Part shown: positions 26,281-36,014 of the stretch, in pieces
How the letters are laid out: each line of letters begins with the position of its first letter
Position numbering within the stretch: position 1 is the stretch's first letter
Source: Intestinibaculum porci
Lineage (GTDB): Bacteria; Bacillota_I; Bacilli_A; Erysipelotrichales; Coprobacillaceae
Length of the DNA: 64,000 nt
Direction of reading: 5' to 3'
NCBI RefSeq assembly: GCF_003925875.1
Contig: NZ_AP019309.1
Span: forward strand, 1,922,001-1,986,000
Notes under the pieces: generated by a model
What the model was told of the DNA's origin: nothing
What the model saw: only the letters and a program-made list of their open reading frames with translations
Database searches by the model: none
Program-made: the position numbers and the translations under genes

Positions 26281-27042
26281 ATGACCCAGAATCTTATTTT
26301 AGACTTTAACCACATTTATGATCGCCACGATCCCTTGACTTGGCCTTTCACCTATTTAGATTTATCACGTTTACCAGAAACGAATATGTATTGTTCTGAT
26401 CAGGCCAAAAAGGCAATAACGCGTTTATTATCGATTTTCCCAATACAAGGGATCCATTTTCTCGACAATGGCAATTATCATTACTTAACGTATTTCTTTG
26501 TAATGAAAATTCAAAAACCTTTTAACCTGATCGTCTTTGATCATCATACCGATATGCAGGATGCCTTATTTGAAGATATGCTTTCCTGTGGCAACTGGAT
26601 CAAAGAAGTCCTTAAAGCCCAGCCCCATTTACATCAGCTCATTTTAATCGGGCCTGAGAAAAAAGCTTTTGACGCAATGGATCTTCATCACAAATGCATC
26701 TCTATAACCTATGAGGATCTCCTTGCAAAAGATCTTGAGATGCTCAATAGCATTGATTCCCTGCCTTCCTATATTTCGATCGATAAAGACGTTTTATCCG
26801 ATCACTACGCCCTTACCAACTGGAATCAGGGAAAGATGAGTTTACCGACCTTAGAGAAGCTTTTAGCGATCGCTTTTGTCGATCATCCGATTATTGGTTT
26901 AGATATTTGCGGTGAAGCCGATTTAAGTATGCCTTTACCTCTTTTAGAGGAAGCTCATACGATCAACGAAAAGACTGATGCATCCCTCTTACAGTTTATA
27001 AAAACATGGATGCAGTTAAAAAAAATCGAACGTATTCCTTAA
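26281..27042 (+). CDS. Ureohydrolase (arginase)-fold protein, 253 aa
   Basis: Looks like a distant arginase/agmatinase family member. FDHHTDMQD resembles the metal motif DxHxD, SIDKDVL the SxDxDxxDP motif in shortened form, and GLDICGE the last metal strand. Metal ligands appear largely conserved; the substrate is unknown. The ATG abuts the T-run of the def terminator and no RBS is visible, so the start is uncertain, but no better in-frame start exists before residue 37. Confidence 0.6.
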   Translation: MTQNLILDFNHIYDRHDPLTWPFTYLDLSRLPETNMYCSDQAKKAITRLLSIFPIQGIHFLDNGNYHYLTYFFVMKIQKPFNLIVFDHHTDMQDALFEDMLSCGNWIKEVLKAQPHLHQLILIGPEKKAFDAMDLHHKCISITYEDLLAKDLEMLNSIDSLPSYISIDKDVLSDHYALTNWNQGKMSLPTLEKLLAIAFVDHPIIGLDICGEADLSMPLPLLEEAHTINEKTDASLLQFIKTWMQLKKIERIP

Positions 27043-27065
27043 AAGCGAAGCAATGCTTCGCTTTT
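27041..27065 (+). terminator. Terminator of the ureohydrolase-like gene
   Basis: AAGCGAAGC...GCTTCGCTT stem plus T-run. Confidence 0.8.
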
Positions 27066-27071
27066 TCAAAT

Positions 27072-27093
27072 AAAAAACCACCAAATGGTGGTT
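27072..27093 (-). terminator. Terminator of the flavodoxin-like gene
   Basis: AACCACC...GGTGGTT stem followed by T-run on the minus strand. Confidence 0.8.
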
Positions 27094-27514
27094 AGTAATA
27101 ATTATTCACGATGGTGATCATATCATTCACATACACGCGTGCTCCCTGCAGAATGTTATCGGTAATCGCCATTTTCATCGGCACTTTACATTCATACTGA
27201 TCACGTAATAATGGCAAATCCTGTTTCTGAATCTCTTTGATTGTATAATCTAAGAGACCATTTTTGAATGTAAACAAGGAGAACAGCGAGACATTTTTCA
27301 CATGGTCCCGATCGAGCCGAGAAATGAAATCATGAATCTCTTTGCGCTGTTTATGACCATTCGCGAAGCAGCTAAAACCAATTAACAGTAAATCGACCTG
27401 GCTGTCAAAATCATACTCATCAGGAGTTATCGCATGAGTGCGCGCTTCCCGCGCAATATCATCCGCTAAATCAGCCGTGCATTTTTTTCCAAAATAAACA
27501 ACAGCAACATTCAC
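27092..27514 (-). CDS. Flavodoxin-fold protein, 140 aa
   Basis: MNVAVVYFGKKCTADLADDIA resembles the start of a flavodoxin, with KKC in place of the usual T/S-rich FMN phosphate loop. LLLIGFSCF matches the second strand. FMN binding is therefore doubtful. It is similar in layout to proteins annotated flavodoxin-like or menaquinone-dependent protoporphyrinogen oxidase-like. Function unknown. Confidence 0.5.
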   Translation of the reverse strand: MNVAVVYFGKKCTADLADDIAREARTHAITPDEYDFDSQVDLLLIGFSCFANGHKQRKEIHDFISRLDRDHVKNVSLFSLFTFKNGLLDYTIKEIQKQDLPLLRDQYECKVPMKMAITDNILQGARVYVNDMITIVNNYY

Positions 27515-27572
27515 TAGTTCTCACACTCCTTTTCTACTTCATATCATACACGCGAAATATGAACTTAAAATG

Positions 27573-28040
27573 TCATAATGAACGAATATAAGCCACATAC
27601 ATACCAGCTAAAATAAAGAGCCAGCCAATCAAACCAATTGACGCTAAAGCGCCAAAAGCTAAACGTAATACCGTTAAGAAGGAAATGTTCATCAATAAAG
27701 ATGACTGCATCATAATGATGCCAATGACTTCACGTAAGTAGACACAGACAAGCGTCATGACCGCTGAGACGATGCCGACCTGCTTTGAGCGAATATCGGT
27801 TAAACGTTTCATCGTTTCGGCCATTAAATAACCAATTAAGATATAGATAATCGCAAAGCTTACCGGTAACAGATTTTCTAAAAAGGCTAAGATCGCCCCA
27901 ATAATCAGCCCTTCAATAAGGCCCACACCAATCATTAAGGCATAGTCTTTACCTTTTAAAATATAATGATTATGAGAGCGGAAGTAAGCTTTCGCTTCCT
28001 GACGCTGACGATAATCTTGCCATTTTTCTTTGATACTCAT
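27573..28040 (-). CDS. Membrane protein, four predicted segments, 155 aa
   Basis: A basic N-terminal stretch (KEKWQDYRQRQEAKAYF) then hydrophobic segments around residues 33-52, 58-72, 85-105 and 125-150. Family not recognised. RBS TAGGAGTGAG. It lies 12 bp after the rhomboid gene in the same direction. Confidence 0.65.
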   Translation of the reverse strand: MSIKEKWQDYRQRQEAKAYFRSHNHYILKGKDYALMIGVGLIEGLIIGAILAFLENLLPVSFAIIYILIGYLMAETMKRLTDIRSKQVGIVSAVMTLVCVYLREVIGIIMMQSSLLMNISFLTVLRLAFGALASIGLIGWLFILAGMYVAYIRSL

Positions 28041-28052
28041 AATAACTCACTC

Positions 28053-28661
28053 CTAATTTTGAAAATGGGTGAAACGAATTATTACATAAGCACTGAGAAA
28101 ACCGCCAATTAAACCACTGACATGACCAGATAAGGAGATGGATGGCACTAAAAAGGAGATCGCTAACATCATGGCAACGTTGATGGCTAATGCTTTAGCG
28201 ACATCACGAAAGATGTGAGGATACAGTTTATAAAGTGCTCCAACCACGCCAATGAGGCCAAAGATCACTCCACTGATCCCGCCGCTTACGCTGCTCACAC
28301 CATATCCATTCATTAAATATAAAAGATATGGTAAACCGGTGGTCGCTAAGGCGCTGACAAGTAAGATGATCAGATAATCCTTACGGGATAATAAGCGTTC
28401 GATAAAAGTGCCCATGTTATAAAGAGAATAACAGTTAACAGCGAGATGCATAATGCCAAAATGAACAAAATTTGCCGTTAATAAGCGATAATACTGATGT
28501 CCATAGCGGACATACGCAGGATTAAAAGCACCCGCCGCCATGCCTTGGGCGGCGCTCATATTAAAAGAGAATAAAAGCGATGTTCCAATATAATAAATGA
28601 CACATAAAGCAATCAGACTGCAGGTGACAGGATATTTTTGAAAAGATTGTTTAAGCTGCAT
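28053..28661 (-). CDS. Rhomboid family intramembrane serine protease, 202 aa
   Basis: Six or seven membrane segments. The catalytic Ser lies in SGGISGVIFG and the His in SLSGHVSGLIGG; the HLAVNCYSLY segment carries the helper Asn. Cuts membrane proteins; targets unknown. The start at 28661 was chosen because GAGGAGG precedes it; the open frame extends upstream into the DprA-like gene. Overlaps that gene by 11 bp. Confidence 0.88.
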   Translation of the reverse strand: MQLKQSFQKYPVTCSLIALCVIYYIGTSLLFSFNMSAAQGMAAGAFNPAYVRYGHQYYRLLTANFVHFGIMHLAVNCYSLYNMGTFIERLLSRKDYLIILLVSALATTGLPYLLYLMNGYGVSSVSGGISGVIFGLIGVVGALYKLYPHIFRDVAKALAINVAMMLAISFLVPSISLSGHVSGLIGGFLSAYVIIRFTHFQN

Positions 28662-29643
28662 GATCATCCTCCTCAATAAATTCAAAGATGGACATCTGAT
28701 CCGGACGAGCACCCTCTTCAATGGATTCACTCGTTGAAAGATCATCAATCATCGTATCACTCGCTAACTGTGATAAGGTGACTAAATGACCACCCATCTC
28801 CAACAAACGCAGATTGCCATCATACATATCACTTGGCTTCATGACTAAAAGCGGTGTGTAATGATAATGCAGGTTCGTGACACAAGTCGCATAAAGATCA
28901 CTATTAATGGCAGAAGCGGTCACGAACATCGCGGAAGCTAAAGCGCATAATGATAAATCACGCACTTTGATCGCTTCGTCATCATTATAACCATAAGGAT
29001 CACGATGACAGATAATCGTTAAGGTACCTTTATTAAAATAGCGTTTTCGCTTCTTGACGATATCAACCATATGATCAGCCACGAATTCTACGACACGGCC
29101 GCCATGCGATAAAGTATAACGGCGCATATAATCATCGACGTCACGATCACCGATAATAAGCGTTCGATTTTCGATCAGAGCTTTTTGCATGCAGGCCGTC
29201 GTTAACTGCTTTTCACTGGTATCCTGATGGTCACGACCGCCAATGGCGATCATCTTGCCATCAATAAGAGATAAATCACCAACATAATAAAGGATCGGCG
29301 GTTCCTCTTTAAGAACATGTAAACCAGCTGGATAATTATCCTCATAAATGGTGGTGACGCCGATCCCCTCCTTCTCTAAGTTATGTAAGGCATAAAAGAG
29401 AGTTGGCATCAAGGTTTCACGTTTAAGTATCTTGCGCGCTAAAGCATCGCTTAAACCAACAACCTGGGTTAAGCCTTCATAGCTTAAGCCAAAGAGGCTA
29501 TTAATCCCATCTTTATGACTGATCTTTATCGCTTCCGTTACATTTTTCCATTCTTCAATTGTCAGAGCCGGAATATTCGTAGGAATGAGATCCCCACAAA
29601 ATAATAATACGGCATAGCTTTCTAAGTGTAATAATAGTTTCAT
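28651..29643 (-). CDS. Divergent DprA/Smf-like protein, 330 aa
   Basis: YPAGLHVLKEEPPILYYVGDLSLIDGKMIAIGGRDH matches the entry to the DprA Rossmann-like domain (YP..L..I.D.P..LY..G). In place of the usual GSR-x-x-S/T motif it has GGRDH, and the C-terminal part differs. A helix-hairpin-helix-like segment (SYEGLTQVVGLSDALARKILK) precedes it. DprA loads RecA in transformation; here the loss of key residues makes a changed role likely. Confidence 0.6.
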   Translation of the reverse strand: MKLLLHLESYAVLLFCGDLIPTNIPALTIEEWKNVTEAIKISHKDGINSLFGLSYEGLTQVVGLSDALARKILKRETLMPTLFYALHNLEKEGIGVTTIYEDNYPAGLHVLKEEPPILYYVGDLSLIDGKMIAIGGRDHQDTSEKQLTTACMQKALIENRTLIIGDRDVDDYMRRYTLSHGGRVVEFVADHMVDIVKKRKRYFNKGTLTIICHRDPYGYNDDEAIKVRDLSLCALASAMFVTASAINSDLYATCVTNLHYHYTPLLVMKPSDMYDGNLRLLEMGGHLVTLSQLASDTMIDDLSTSESIEEGARPDQMSIFEFIEEDDHAA

Positions 29644-29693
29644 ATTTCATTTCTTCCTTAGAAGGTATTATATCATATTTAGTAATAAGACAA

Positions 29694-29722
29694 AAGAAAA
29701 CACACGTTTCATTGAAACGTGC
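29694..29722 (-). terminator. Terminator of ppdK
   Basis: CACGTTTC...GAAACGTG stem with T-rich run on the minus strand. Confidence 0.8.
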
Positions 29723-29747
29723 ATCTTCCCTAATAAGTTATGTATCT

Positions 29748-32402
29748 CTATTTCGCTAATTTTTCTTTAACAGCAGCCTGAGCAGCAGCTAATCTTGCTA
29801 ATGGTACACGGAATGGTGAGCAAGATACATAAGTTAAACCAACATTATGGCAGAATTCTACAGTCTTAGGATCGCCGCCATGTTCACCACAGATACCTAA
29901 CTTGATATCTGGACGTGTTGCTTTTCCTTTTTCTACAGCCATCTTAACGAGCTGACCAACACCATCAACATCGATTGTTGAGAATGGATCATGTTCGTAG
30001 ATGTTGTTCTTATAGTAATCGCCTAAGAACTTGCCAGCATCATCACGAGAGAAACCGAATGTCATCTGAGTTAAGTCATTTGTACCAAATGAGAAGAATT
30101 CAGCTTCAGTAGCGATCTTGTCGGCTGTTAAAGCAGCTCTTGGGATTTCAATCATAGTACCAACATGGTATTTCATATCAACGCCAGCTTCTTTGATGAT
30201 TTCATCAGCTGTTGCTGTAACAGTCTTCTTAACGAAAGCTAATTCTTTAACTTCACCAACTAATGGGATCATGATTTCTGGTTCAATCATTTCGCCAGTT
30301 TCTTTAGATACGTTGATAGCAGCTTTGATGACAGCTTCTGTCTGCATAGCCGCGATTTCTGGGTAAGTAACAGCTAAACGGCAGCCACGATGACCCATCA
30401 TTGGGTTGAATTCTTTTAATGATTCAACACGCGCTTTTAATGCTTCAAAAGTCATACCTAAAGATTCAGCTAAAGGTTTGATTTCTTCATCTGTATGAGG
30501 TAAGAATTCATGAAGTGGTGGGTCTAAGAAACGGATATTAACACCGTATTTGCCCATTGTTCTATATAATTCTTCGAAGTCAGCCTGCTGATATGGTTCG
30601 ATCTTAGATAATGCTTCTACTCTTTCTTCAACTGTTTCAGCACAGATCATACGACGGAAGTTGAAGATTCTTTCTTCGTCGAAGAACATATGTTCAGTAC
30701 GGCAAAGACCGATACCTTCTGCACCGAAGTCTCTTGCCTGTTTAGCATCTCTTGGGTTATCAGCGTTTGTTCTCACTTTTAATTTACGAGCGGCATCTGC
30801 CCATTCCATGAATGTCGCAAAGTTACCGCCGATTTCAGGATCAACAGTTTTGATCTTTTCTGCGAAGACTTCACCAGTTGAACCATTTAATGACATATAG
30901 TCACCTTCATGTAACTGACGGCCATCTGGTAATGTTAATGTCTTAGTCGCTTCATCAACTTTGATCGCGCCACAGCCAGATACGCAGCAAGTACCCATAC
31001 CACGAGCAACAACGGCAGCGTGAGAAGTCATACCACCACGGACAGTTAAGATACCGTTACATACGACCATCCCTTCGATATCTTCTGGAGATGTTTCGTT
31101 ACGCGCTAAGATTAAGTCAGTGACACCATTGTCATGAGCTGCTTTCGCTTCTTCAGCAGTGAAGTAAACATGACCAGTCGCAGCACCTGGAGAAGCTGCT
31201 AAACCAGTAGCGACAGCTTTGGCAGCTTTGTAGGCATCCTGATCAAAGTTTGGATGTAATAACTGATCTAATGCTTTAGGATCTACTTTTAATAAAGCTT
31301 CTTCCTTGCTTAACATGCCTTCCTGAACCATTTCAACAGCGATTCTTAAGGCAGCCTGAGCAGTTCTCTTACCATTTCTTGTCTGTAACATGAATAATTT
31401 ACCATCTTCAATAGTAAATTCCATATCCTGCATATCTTTATAGTGATCTTCCAAAGTATCACAAATCTTTACAAACTGATCGTAAACTTCTGGCATCTGA
31501 TCAGCTAAAGTAGCGATTGGGCTAGGTGTACGCACACCAGAAACAACGTCTTCGCCCTGCGCATTCATTAAATATTCACCGAATAATTTCTTTTCACCAG
31601 TTGCTGGGTTACGAGTGAAGGCAACACCAGTACCAGATGTTTCAGAACGGTTACCATAAACCATCTGCTGAACGTTAACGGCAGTACCCCAAGAACCAGG
31701 GATATCGTTTAAACGACGATAAGTGATCGCACGATCATTGTTCCATGAACCAAATACGGCCCCTACGGCTGCATATAACTGCGTCATTGGATCCTGTGGG
31801 AAACCAGCTGGATCTAATTTTGCAAATTCTTCTTTATATAATTCAACAACTTCTTTTAAGTCATCAGCTGTTAAATCAGTATCGAATTCATAACCTTTTT
31901 CTTCTTTGATTTTATCGAACTGTAATTCGAATTTTTCTCTTGGGAAGCCTCTTACAACATCCGCAAACATCTGGATGAAACGACGATATGAGTCATAAAC
32001 GAAACGTTCGTTGCCAGTATCTTTCGCAAACTGCGCTGCTACTTCGTCATTTAAACCTAAGTTTAAGACTGTATCCATCATCCCTGGCATTGATTCACGA
32101 GCCCCAGAACGAACAGATACTAATAATGGGTTCTTAGGATCGCCGAATGTACGGCCAGTGATTTTTTCCAGTTCTTTTAAATTATCCTGGATTTCTTTCT
32201 TCATTTCATCGGTTAATTTTGCACCATCTTCATAGTACTGGGTACAAGCTTCAGTTGTAACGGTAAAGCCCTGTGGGACTGGCAAACCAATTCCGGTCAT
32301 TTCTGCCAAGTTGGCACCTTTACCACCAAAGATTTCTTTCTTTTTTGAAAGAGGCATGTCTAATGCTGCACCCTCTTTAAAAAGGTAAACATATTTTTTC
32401 AT
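29748..32402 (-). CDS. ppdK: Pyruvate, phosphate dikinase, 884 aa
   Basis: Interconverts PEP + AMP + PPi and pyruvate + ATP + Pi; in anaerobes it supports PPi-linked glycolysis. N-terminal ATP-grasp domain (GGKGANLAEM), swivelling phosphohistidine domain with TSHAAVVARGMG, and C-terminal PEP barrel (GLCRTEHMFF, GTNDLTQ, CGEHGGDP). Full length. RBS AAGGAGG. A probable CcpA site overlaps the promoter. Confidence 0.97.
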   Translation of the reverse strand: MKKYVYLFKEGAALDMPLSKKKEIFGGKGANLAEMTGIGLPVPQGFTVTTEACTQYYEDGAKLTDEMKKEIQDNLKELEKITGRTFGDPKNPLLVSVRSGARESMPGMMDTVLNLGLNDEVAAQFAKDTGNERFVYDSYRRFIQMFADVVRGFPREKFELQFDKIKEEKGYEFDTDLTADDLKEVVELYKEEFAKLDPAGFPQDPMTQLYAAVGAVFGSWNNDRAITYRRLNDIPGSWGTAVNVQQMVYGNRSETSGTGVAFTRNPATGEKKLFGEYLMNAQGEDVVSGVRTPSPIATLADQMPEVYDQFVKICDTLEDHYKDMQDMEFTIEDGKLFMLQTRNGKRTAQAALRIAVEMVQEGMLSKEEALLKVDPKALDQLLHPNFDQDAYKAAKAVATGLAASPGAATGHVYFTAEEAKAAHDNGVTDLILARNETSPEDIEGMVVCNGILTVRGGMTSHAAVVARGMGTCCVSGCGAIKVDEATKTLTLPDGRQLHEGDYMSLNGSTGEVFAEKIKTVDPEIGGNFATFMEWADAARKLKVRTNADNPRDAKQARDFGAEGIGLCRTEHMFFDEERIFNFRRMICAETVEERVEALSKIEPYQQADFEELYRTMGKYGVNIRFLDPPLHEFLPHTDEEIKPLAESLGMTFEALKARVESLKEFNPMMGHRGCRLAVTYPEIAAMQTEAVIKAAINVSKETGEMIEPEIMIPLVGEVKELAFVKKTVTATADEIIKEAGVDMKYHVGTMIEIPRAALTADKIATEAEFFSFGTNDLTQMTFGFSRDDAGKFLGDYYKNNIYEHDPFSTIDVDGVGQLVKMAVEKGKATRPDIKLGICGEHGGDPKTVEFCHNVGLTYVSCSPFRVPLARLAAAQAAVKEKLAK

Positions 32403-32437
32403 AACTTATTAGTTCCTCCTTGTTAAGTACAAATTCA

Positions 32438-32475
32438 ATTATACTCTTTATGATAATTTGCGCAAGCGTTTTCAC
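32438..32475 (-). promoter_or_regulatory. ppdK promoter with cre-like (CcpA) site
   Basis: On the minus strand TATAAT (32438-32443) with TTGCGC 16 bp upstream (32460-32465). TGAAAACGCTTGCGC at 32460-32474 fits the core of the catabolite-response element (TG-N-AA-N-CG-N-W-N2-C). The site covers the -35 box, which predicts repression by CcpA. Confidence 0.5.
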
Positions 32476-32530
32476 CAACTTTTGTATCCGTTTACAAACA
32501 TTTTAATATAAATTTCACATGTCAAAATGC

Positions 32531-32564
32531 AAAAAAAGAAGAACTTTTCAATAAAAGTTCTTCT
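32531..32564 (-). terminator. Terminator of the DEAD-box helicase gene
   Basis: AGAAGAACTTTT...AAAAGTTCTTCT stem, seven T after it on the minus strand. Confidence 0.85.
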
Positions 32565-34131
32565 ACATCTCCTGGGCAATTTCAATGTTAATTTTTCTTG
32601 AATTGAGCTTCTTGTGATTGCAGGTTGAGAGGATTTTATCCGTGACATCCTTCTTCACATTAACGAAACTGAATTTTCTCTTGATCGTAATTTCCCCAAT
32701 ATCACTTTTTTGAATATGTGCGGTATCACATAAGAACGCTAACAAACGTGACTTGTTGACCTTATCTACCTTACCACGATTGATAAAGAGACGATCATGA
32801 TCAACGCTTTCCTTGACCATCGCATAATCATCCTGGTAGTCATAACCGATACGGCTATCATAATTCATCTTTAATAAAGCGGCTAAGACATCATCCCGCA
32901 TTGATTTTGGCATATCGCGTACAACATTATAGAAATCATGCTGCGCTCCGCGATCTAAGACATCCTGAATATCAAATAACAATTCTTTAATCTTTTCATT
33001 AAAGATATCATCAATGGAAGGAATATCTAATTCCACAAAGTGGGAATTGGTCTTACGTTCAATCTTTCTTAAGATGCCAAGTTCTCTTGGAGAAACGATC
33101 GTATAAGCTTCGCCAGTATTGCCGGCACGGCCGGTACGGCCAATACGATGGACATATAATTCATCTTCCTGAGGTAATTCATAGTTGATGACATGACTGA
33201 CATGATCGACATCAATCCCGCGGGCTGCAACGTCCGTGGCGATTAAATATTTGATCTTATGATCTTTAAAACGTCTTAAGGTATGCATACGCGTGGTCTG
33301 AGAAATATCGCCATGCATCGCTTCGACATTGTAATTATGCGCCTGCAGTTCGCTGGAAATTTCATCAACGCTGCGTTTGGTCTTACAAAAGATAATCGCC
33401 GATTCAATGTCATGGGAATCTAAAATACGACATAACACTTCAAACTTCTGTTTTGGCTTCGCCACATAGAAGAACTGCTTGACCGTCGTCGCGGTCTGCT
33501 GTTTTTCTTTAATGCGGATATGTAAATAATCATGCTTCATATAGTTTGAAGCGATCTTTTTGATGCCATCAGGCATCGTTGCCGAAAATAACACAGTCTG
33601 ACGCGTTTCTGGAACCGTTGATAAAATCGTTTCAATGTCATCCACAAATCCCATGTTTAACATTTCATCTGCTTCATCTAAAACAAAGTAAACCAAATGA
33701 TCTAATTTGACCACTTTCCGACGCATTAAATCCATTACACGTCCCGGTGTCCCAATTAACACATCGACGCCTCTTTTAATGGTGCGAATCTGTTTTTCGA
33801 TTTCACTGCCGCCATAAACGCAGGTAAAACGTAAATCAGTATATTTTCCAATCCGTTTAAACTGTTCATAAATCTGGCTGGCTAATTCGCGGGTTGGCGA
33901 TAATACAATCGCCTGAATATGATCACTATGATGTAACTCTGACAAAAGCGCTGACCCAAAGGCTAAAGTCTTGCCCGTGCCCGTCTGCGCCTGACCGATC
34001 AGGTCGCGTCCCTTAATAATTTCGGGGATCGCTTTCTCCTGAATCTTACTTGGTGTTGTAAAGCCCATTTCATCGATGGCTCTTAACACATCATCCGATA
34101 AAGGTAATTCATTAAATTTAATTTTACTCAT
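32563..34131 (-). CDS. DEAD-box ATP-dependent RNA helicase, 522 aa
   Basis: RNA helicase of the CsdA/CshA/DbpA group. Q motif region, AQTGTGKT (motif I), PTRELASQIYEQ (Ia), DEADEMLNMGF (II), SATMP (III), and HRIGRTGRAGNTG (VI). The C-terminus (about residues 450-522) is a DbpA-type RNA-binding domain (LFINRGKVDKVNKSRLLAFL). Likely role in ribosome assembly or cold RNA unfolding. Its upstream region was split from bglA by IS66 copy B. Confidence 0.93.
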   Translation of the reverse strand: MSKIKFNELPLSDDVLRAIDEMGFTTPSKIQEKAIPEIIKGRDLIGQAQTGTGKTLAFGSALLSELHHSDHIQAIVLSPTRELASQIYEQFKRIGKYTDLRFTCVYGGSEIEKQIRTIKRGVDVLIGTPGRVMDLMRRKVVKLDHLVYFVLDEADEMLNMGFVDDIETILSTVPETRQTVLFSATMPDGIKKIASNYMKHDYLHIRIKEKQQTATTVKQFFYVAKPKQKFEVLCRILDSHDIESAIIFCKTKRSVDEISSELQAHNYNVEAMHGDISQTTRMHTLRRFKDHKIKYLIATDVAARGIDVDHVSHVINYELPQEDELYVHRIGRTGRAGNTGEAYTIVSPRELGILRKIERKTNSHFVELDIPSIDDIFNEKIKELLFDIQDVLDRGAQHDFYNVVRDMPKSMRDDVLAALLKMNYDSRIGYDYQDDYAMVKESVDHDRLFINRGKVDKVNKSRLLAFLCDTAHIQKSDIGEITIKRKFSFVNVKKDVTDKILSTCNHKKLNSRKINIEIAQEM

Positions 34132-34208
34132 GTATGTTCTCTCTTTCTAAGCTTAACTAGGCTACCATAGAAAAAGTAAAAATACAAGGAAAAAAGCGCA
34201 AATTTAAA

Positions 34209-34216
34209 GTTTTTCA
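34209..34216. repeat. Target site duplication of IS66 copy B, left
   Basis: GTTTTTCA here and at 36657-36664, directly next to the element ends. Eight bp is the length made by IS66-family elements. Confidence 0.9.
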
Positions 34217-34419
34217 GTTACTATTCACGGTTAGATATAGTTGATATATAAAGTTGTACCTAAAAAGAGCACGGAACGGTGCCCGTGATACGGCCTTGTT
34301 TTAATTGTAGTAAAGAGGTATGTAAAATGTATACACAGCGAAATGAAGCATGATGTTAAATCTGATTTCAGGTAATGGCTATGATACCTTATTCCACCAT
34401 TATAACGGTTTGTCGATTC

Positions 34420-36000
34420 TCAGGAGAGATCTTCCCCTGAGAATATTTCTTTTACCGTTATTGGATCACCTTCATAAAGTCGTATCATTGCATAGATCTC
34501 ATTTATTCCGTTTTTCCTGCAGGTTTCTATATACGTTTTGGCATCTGCGTAATACTGAGCGTTTTGAATATTTTGGAACTGTCCTGATGATCGCATATGG
34601 CTTTTTACGACTCTAAGTCCGCGTTCTGCGCAATTATTGGTTGTCGGAAGAGTGAAATCATTTACCCAAGCAAAGTAATTATCATAATAATCACGTATAC
34701 GCTTAATTAGCGTCTTCTCGGATCTTCCAAAGTATGCATCATAATCTTTTTTGTTTCTCTTTTCCGCTCGGTTGAGTATATCATTAACTTTTTTGTTAAA
34801 GTTTTCAATAAATTCATCACTAAAGCGAGTCTCTCCCTTGTTTATGGCTTCTTTGCGTTTGTGGATGGTATCGGAAATAAGATCTTTCAGTTCCATAAGC
34901 TCATCATGTTTTGTATCAATAGCGATTTTTTTGAGGTCACGCTGAAGGTGCTGATTGCATTCAAGGTTGCCAAACTTGAATTTAGCGTTATAGTTCACTT
35001 TATTGTGATCATGCATCGTTTTTTGCTCTTCAGTGAGTAGTGTTAGGACTTTGTCTTCTTCAATCCCTTCAAGATCTTTCTTCTCATGAGCCGTATAATA
35101 TGAGAGTGTTTCATCTCCGTAAAAGCGCAGGCAGCCTTTCTTTGTATTAATATTGATAACAGTGTCATCCCAATATACGAGAGTTCTTTGGAGCATTAGA
35201 TTCTTTAAAACTATACGGAACTCAGATAACTTTTTTGATGCAATCATAGGAAGTTTTGCAAGGTAGCCTTCTGACGGACTTATTTCTCCGTTTGTGATCC
35301 CCTCAAAAAAGGTTTTAACCTTGTTAATAGGAACATTGCAGGTATTCATTAGCGATAAGCCAACGGCCTGTACTGCCGTCCCATAGTGACAGGCTGATCT
35401 TTCATTAGGCTTCAGGCCAAGAAAAAATGTAGTCCCGCAGCTTCCGCATTTGTATTGATAGAAAACCTTTTTGAGGTTTATAGGCTTGATGCTAATAGTT
35501 TTCTCATATACAGCTTTAGTTTTGCCGGTGAAAACAAGTTCATGAGAACCACATTTCGGACACTCAGTTGCATCATCTGCCACATATTCAATTTCTTCGT
35601 CAATATCATCAGGAATACCGAGTTCACTTTTAGAATGTCCTGGCTGACCTCCAATTTTTCTGTCAGTAGGCTCTCTGGAATTGATGCTTGAGTTATATTT
35701 TGCTTTTCCTATAGGAGTAGACGCAGTAGGAATACCAACGGTAGTTGAGTCATGATTGCTTATGGCATTAAGATATTCAATCTTGTCTTTCAGTCTGTTA
35801 ATTTCATCATTAAGATTTCTAATCATTTCATCTTTTTCAAGACAAAGCTGCTTTAATTTTGCGATTCTGTTATCCCTGTATTCAAGCTTCTGTTTTTTGG
35901 ATTTCAGTTCTTCATTACAATCGTAAAGTCTTGTTTTAAGGTCACCAATCTTTTTGCATGCTTTATCATATTTTACTGATAGTGTTCCTAAAGAATCCAT
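34420..36000 (-). CDS. IS66 family transposase, complete, 526 aa
   Basis: Full-length copy of the protein cut by the window edge at 1-1347. Coiled coil 10-80, zinc finger around residue 150, DDE core with VYWDDT, CNQHLQRDL, and catalytic Glu in NNCAERGLRVVKSHMRSSG. The short C-terminal extension (YEGDPITVKEIFSG) is a family feature. Probably active, given two indistinguishable copies. Confidence 0.97.
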   Translation of the reverse strand: MDSLGTLSVKYDKACKKIGDLKTRLYDCNEELKSKKQKLEYRDNRIAKLKQLCLEKDEMIRNLNDEINRLKDKIEYLNAISNHDSTTVGIPTASTPIGKAKYNSSINSREPTDRKIGGQPGHSKSELGIPDDIDEEIEYVADDATECPKCGSHELVFTGKTKAVYEKTISIKPINLKKVFYQYKCGSCGTTFFLGLKPNERSACHYGTAVQAVGLSLMNTCNVPINKVKTFFEGITNGEISPSEGYLAKLPMIASKKLSEFRIVLKNLMLQRTLVYWDDTVININTKKGCLRFYGDETLSYYTAHEKKDLEGIEEDKVLTLLTEEQKTMHDHNKVNYNAKFKFGNLECNQHLQRDLKKIAIDTKHDELMELKDLISDTIHKRKEAINKGETRFSDEFIENFNKKVNDILNRAEKRNKKDYDAYFGRSEKTLIKRIRDYYDNYFAWVNDFTLPTTNNCAERGLRVVKSHMRSSGQFQNIQNAQYYADAKTYIETCRKNGINEIYAMIRLYEGDPITVKEIFSGEDLS

Positions 36001-36014
36001 TGATTTACTCCTTG

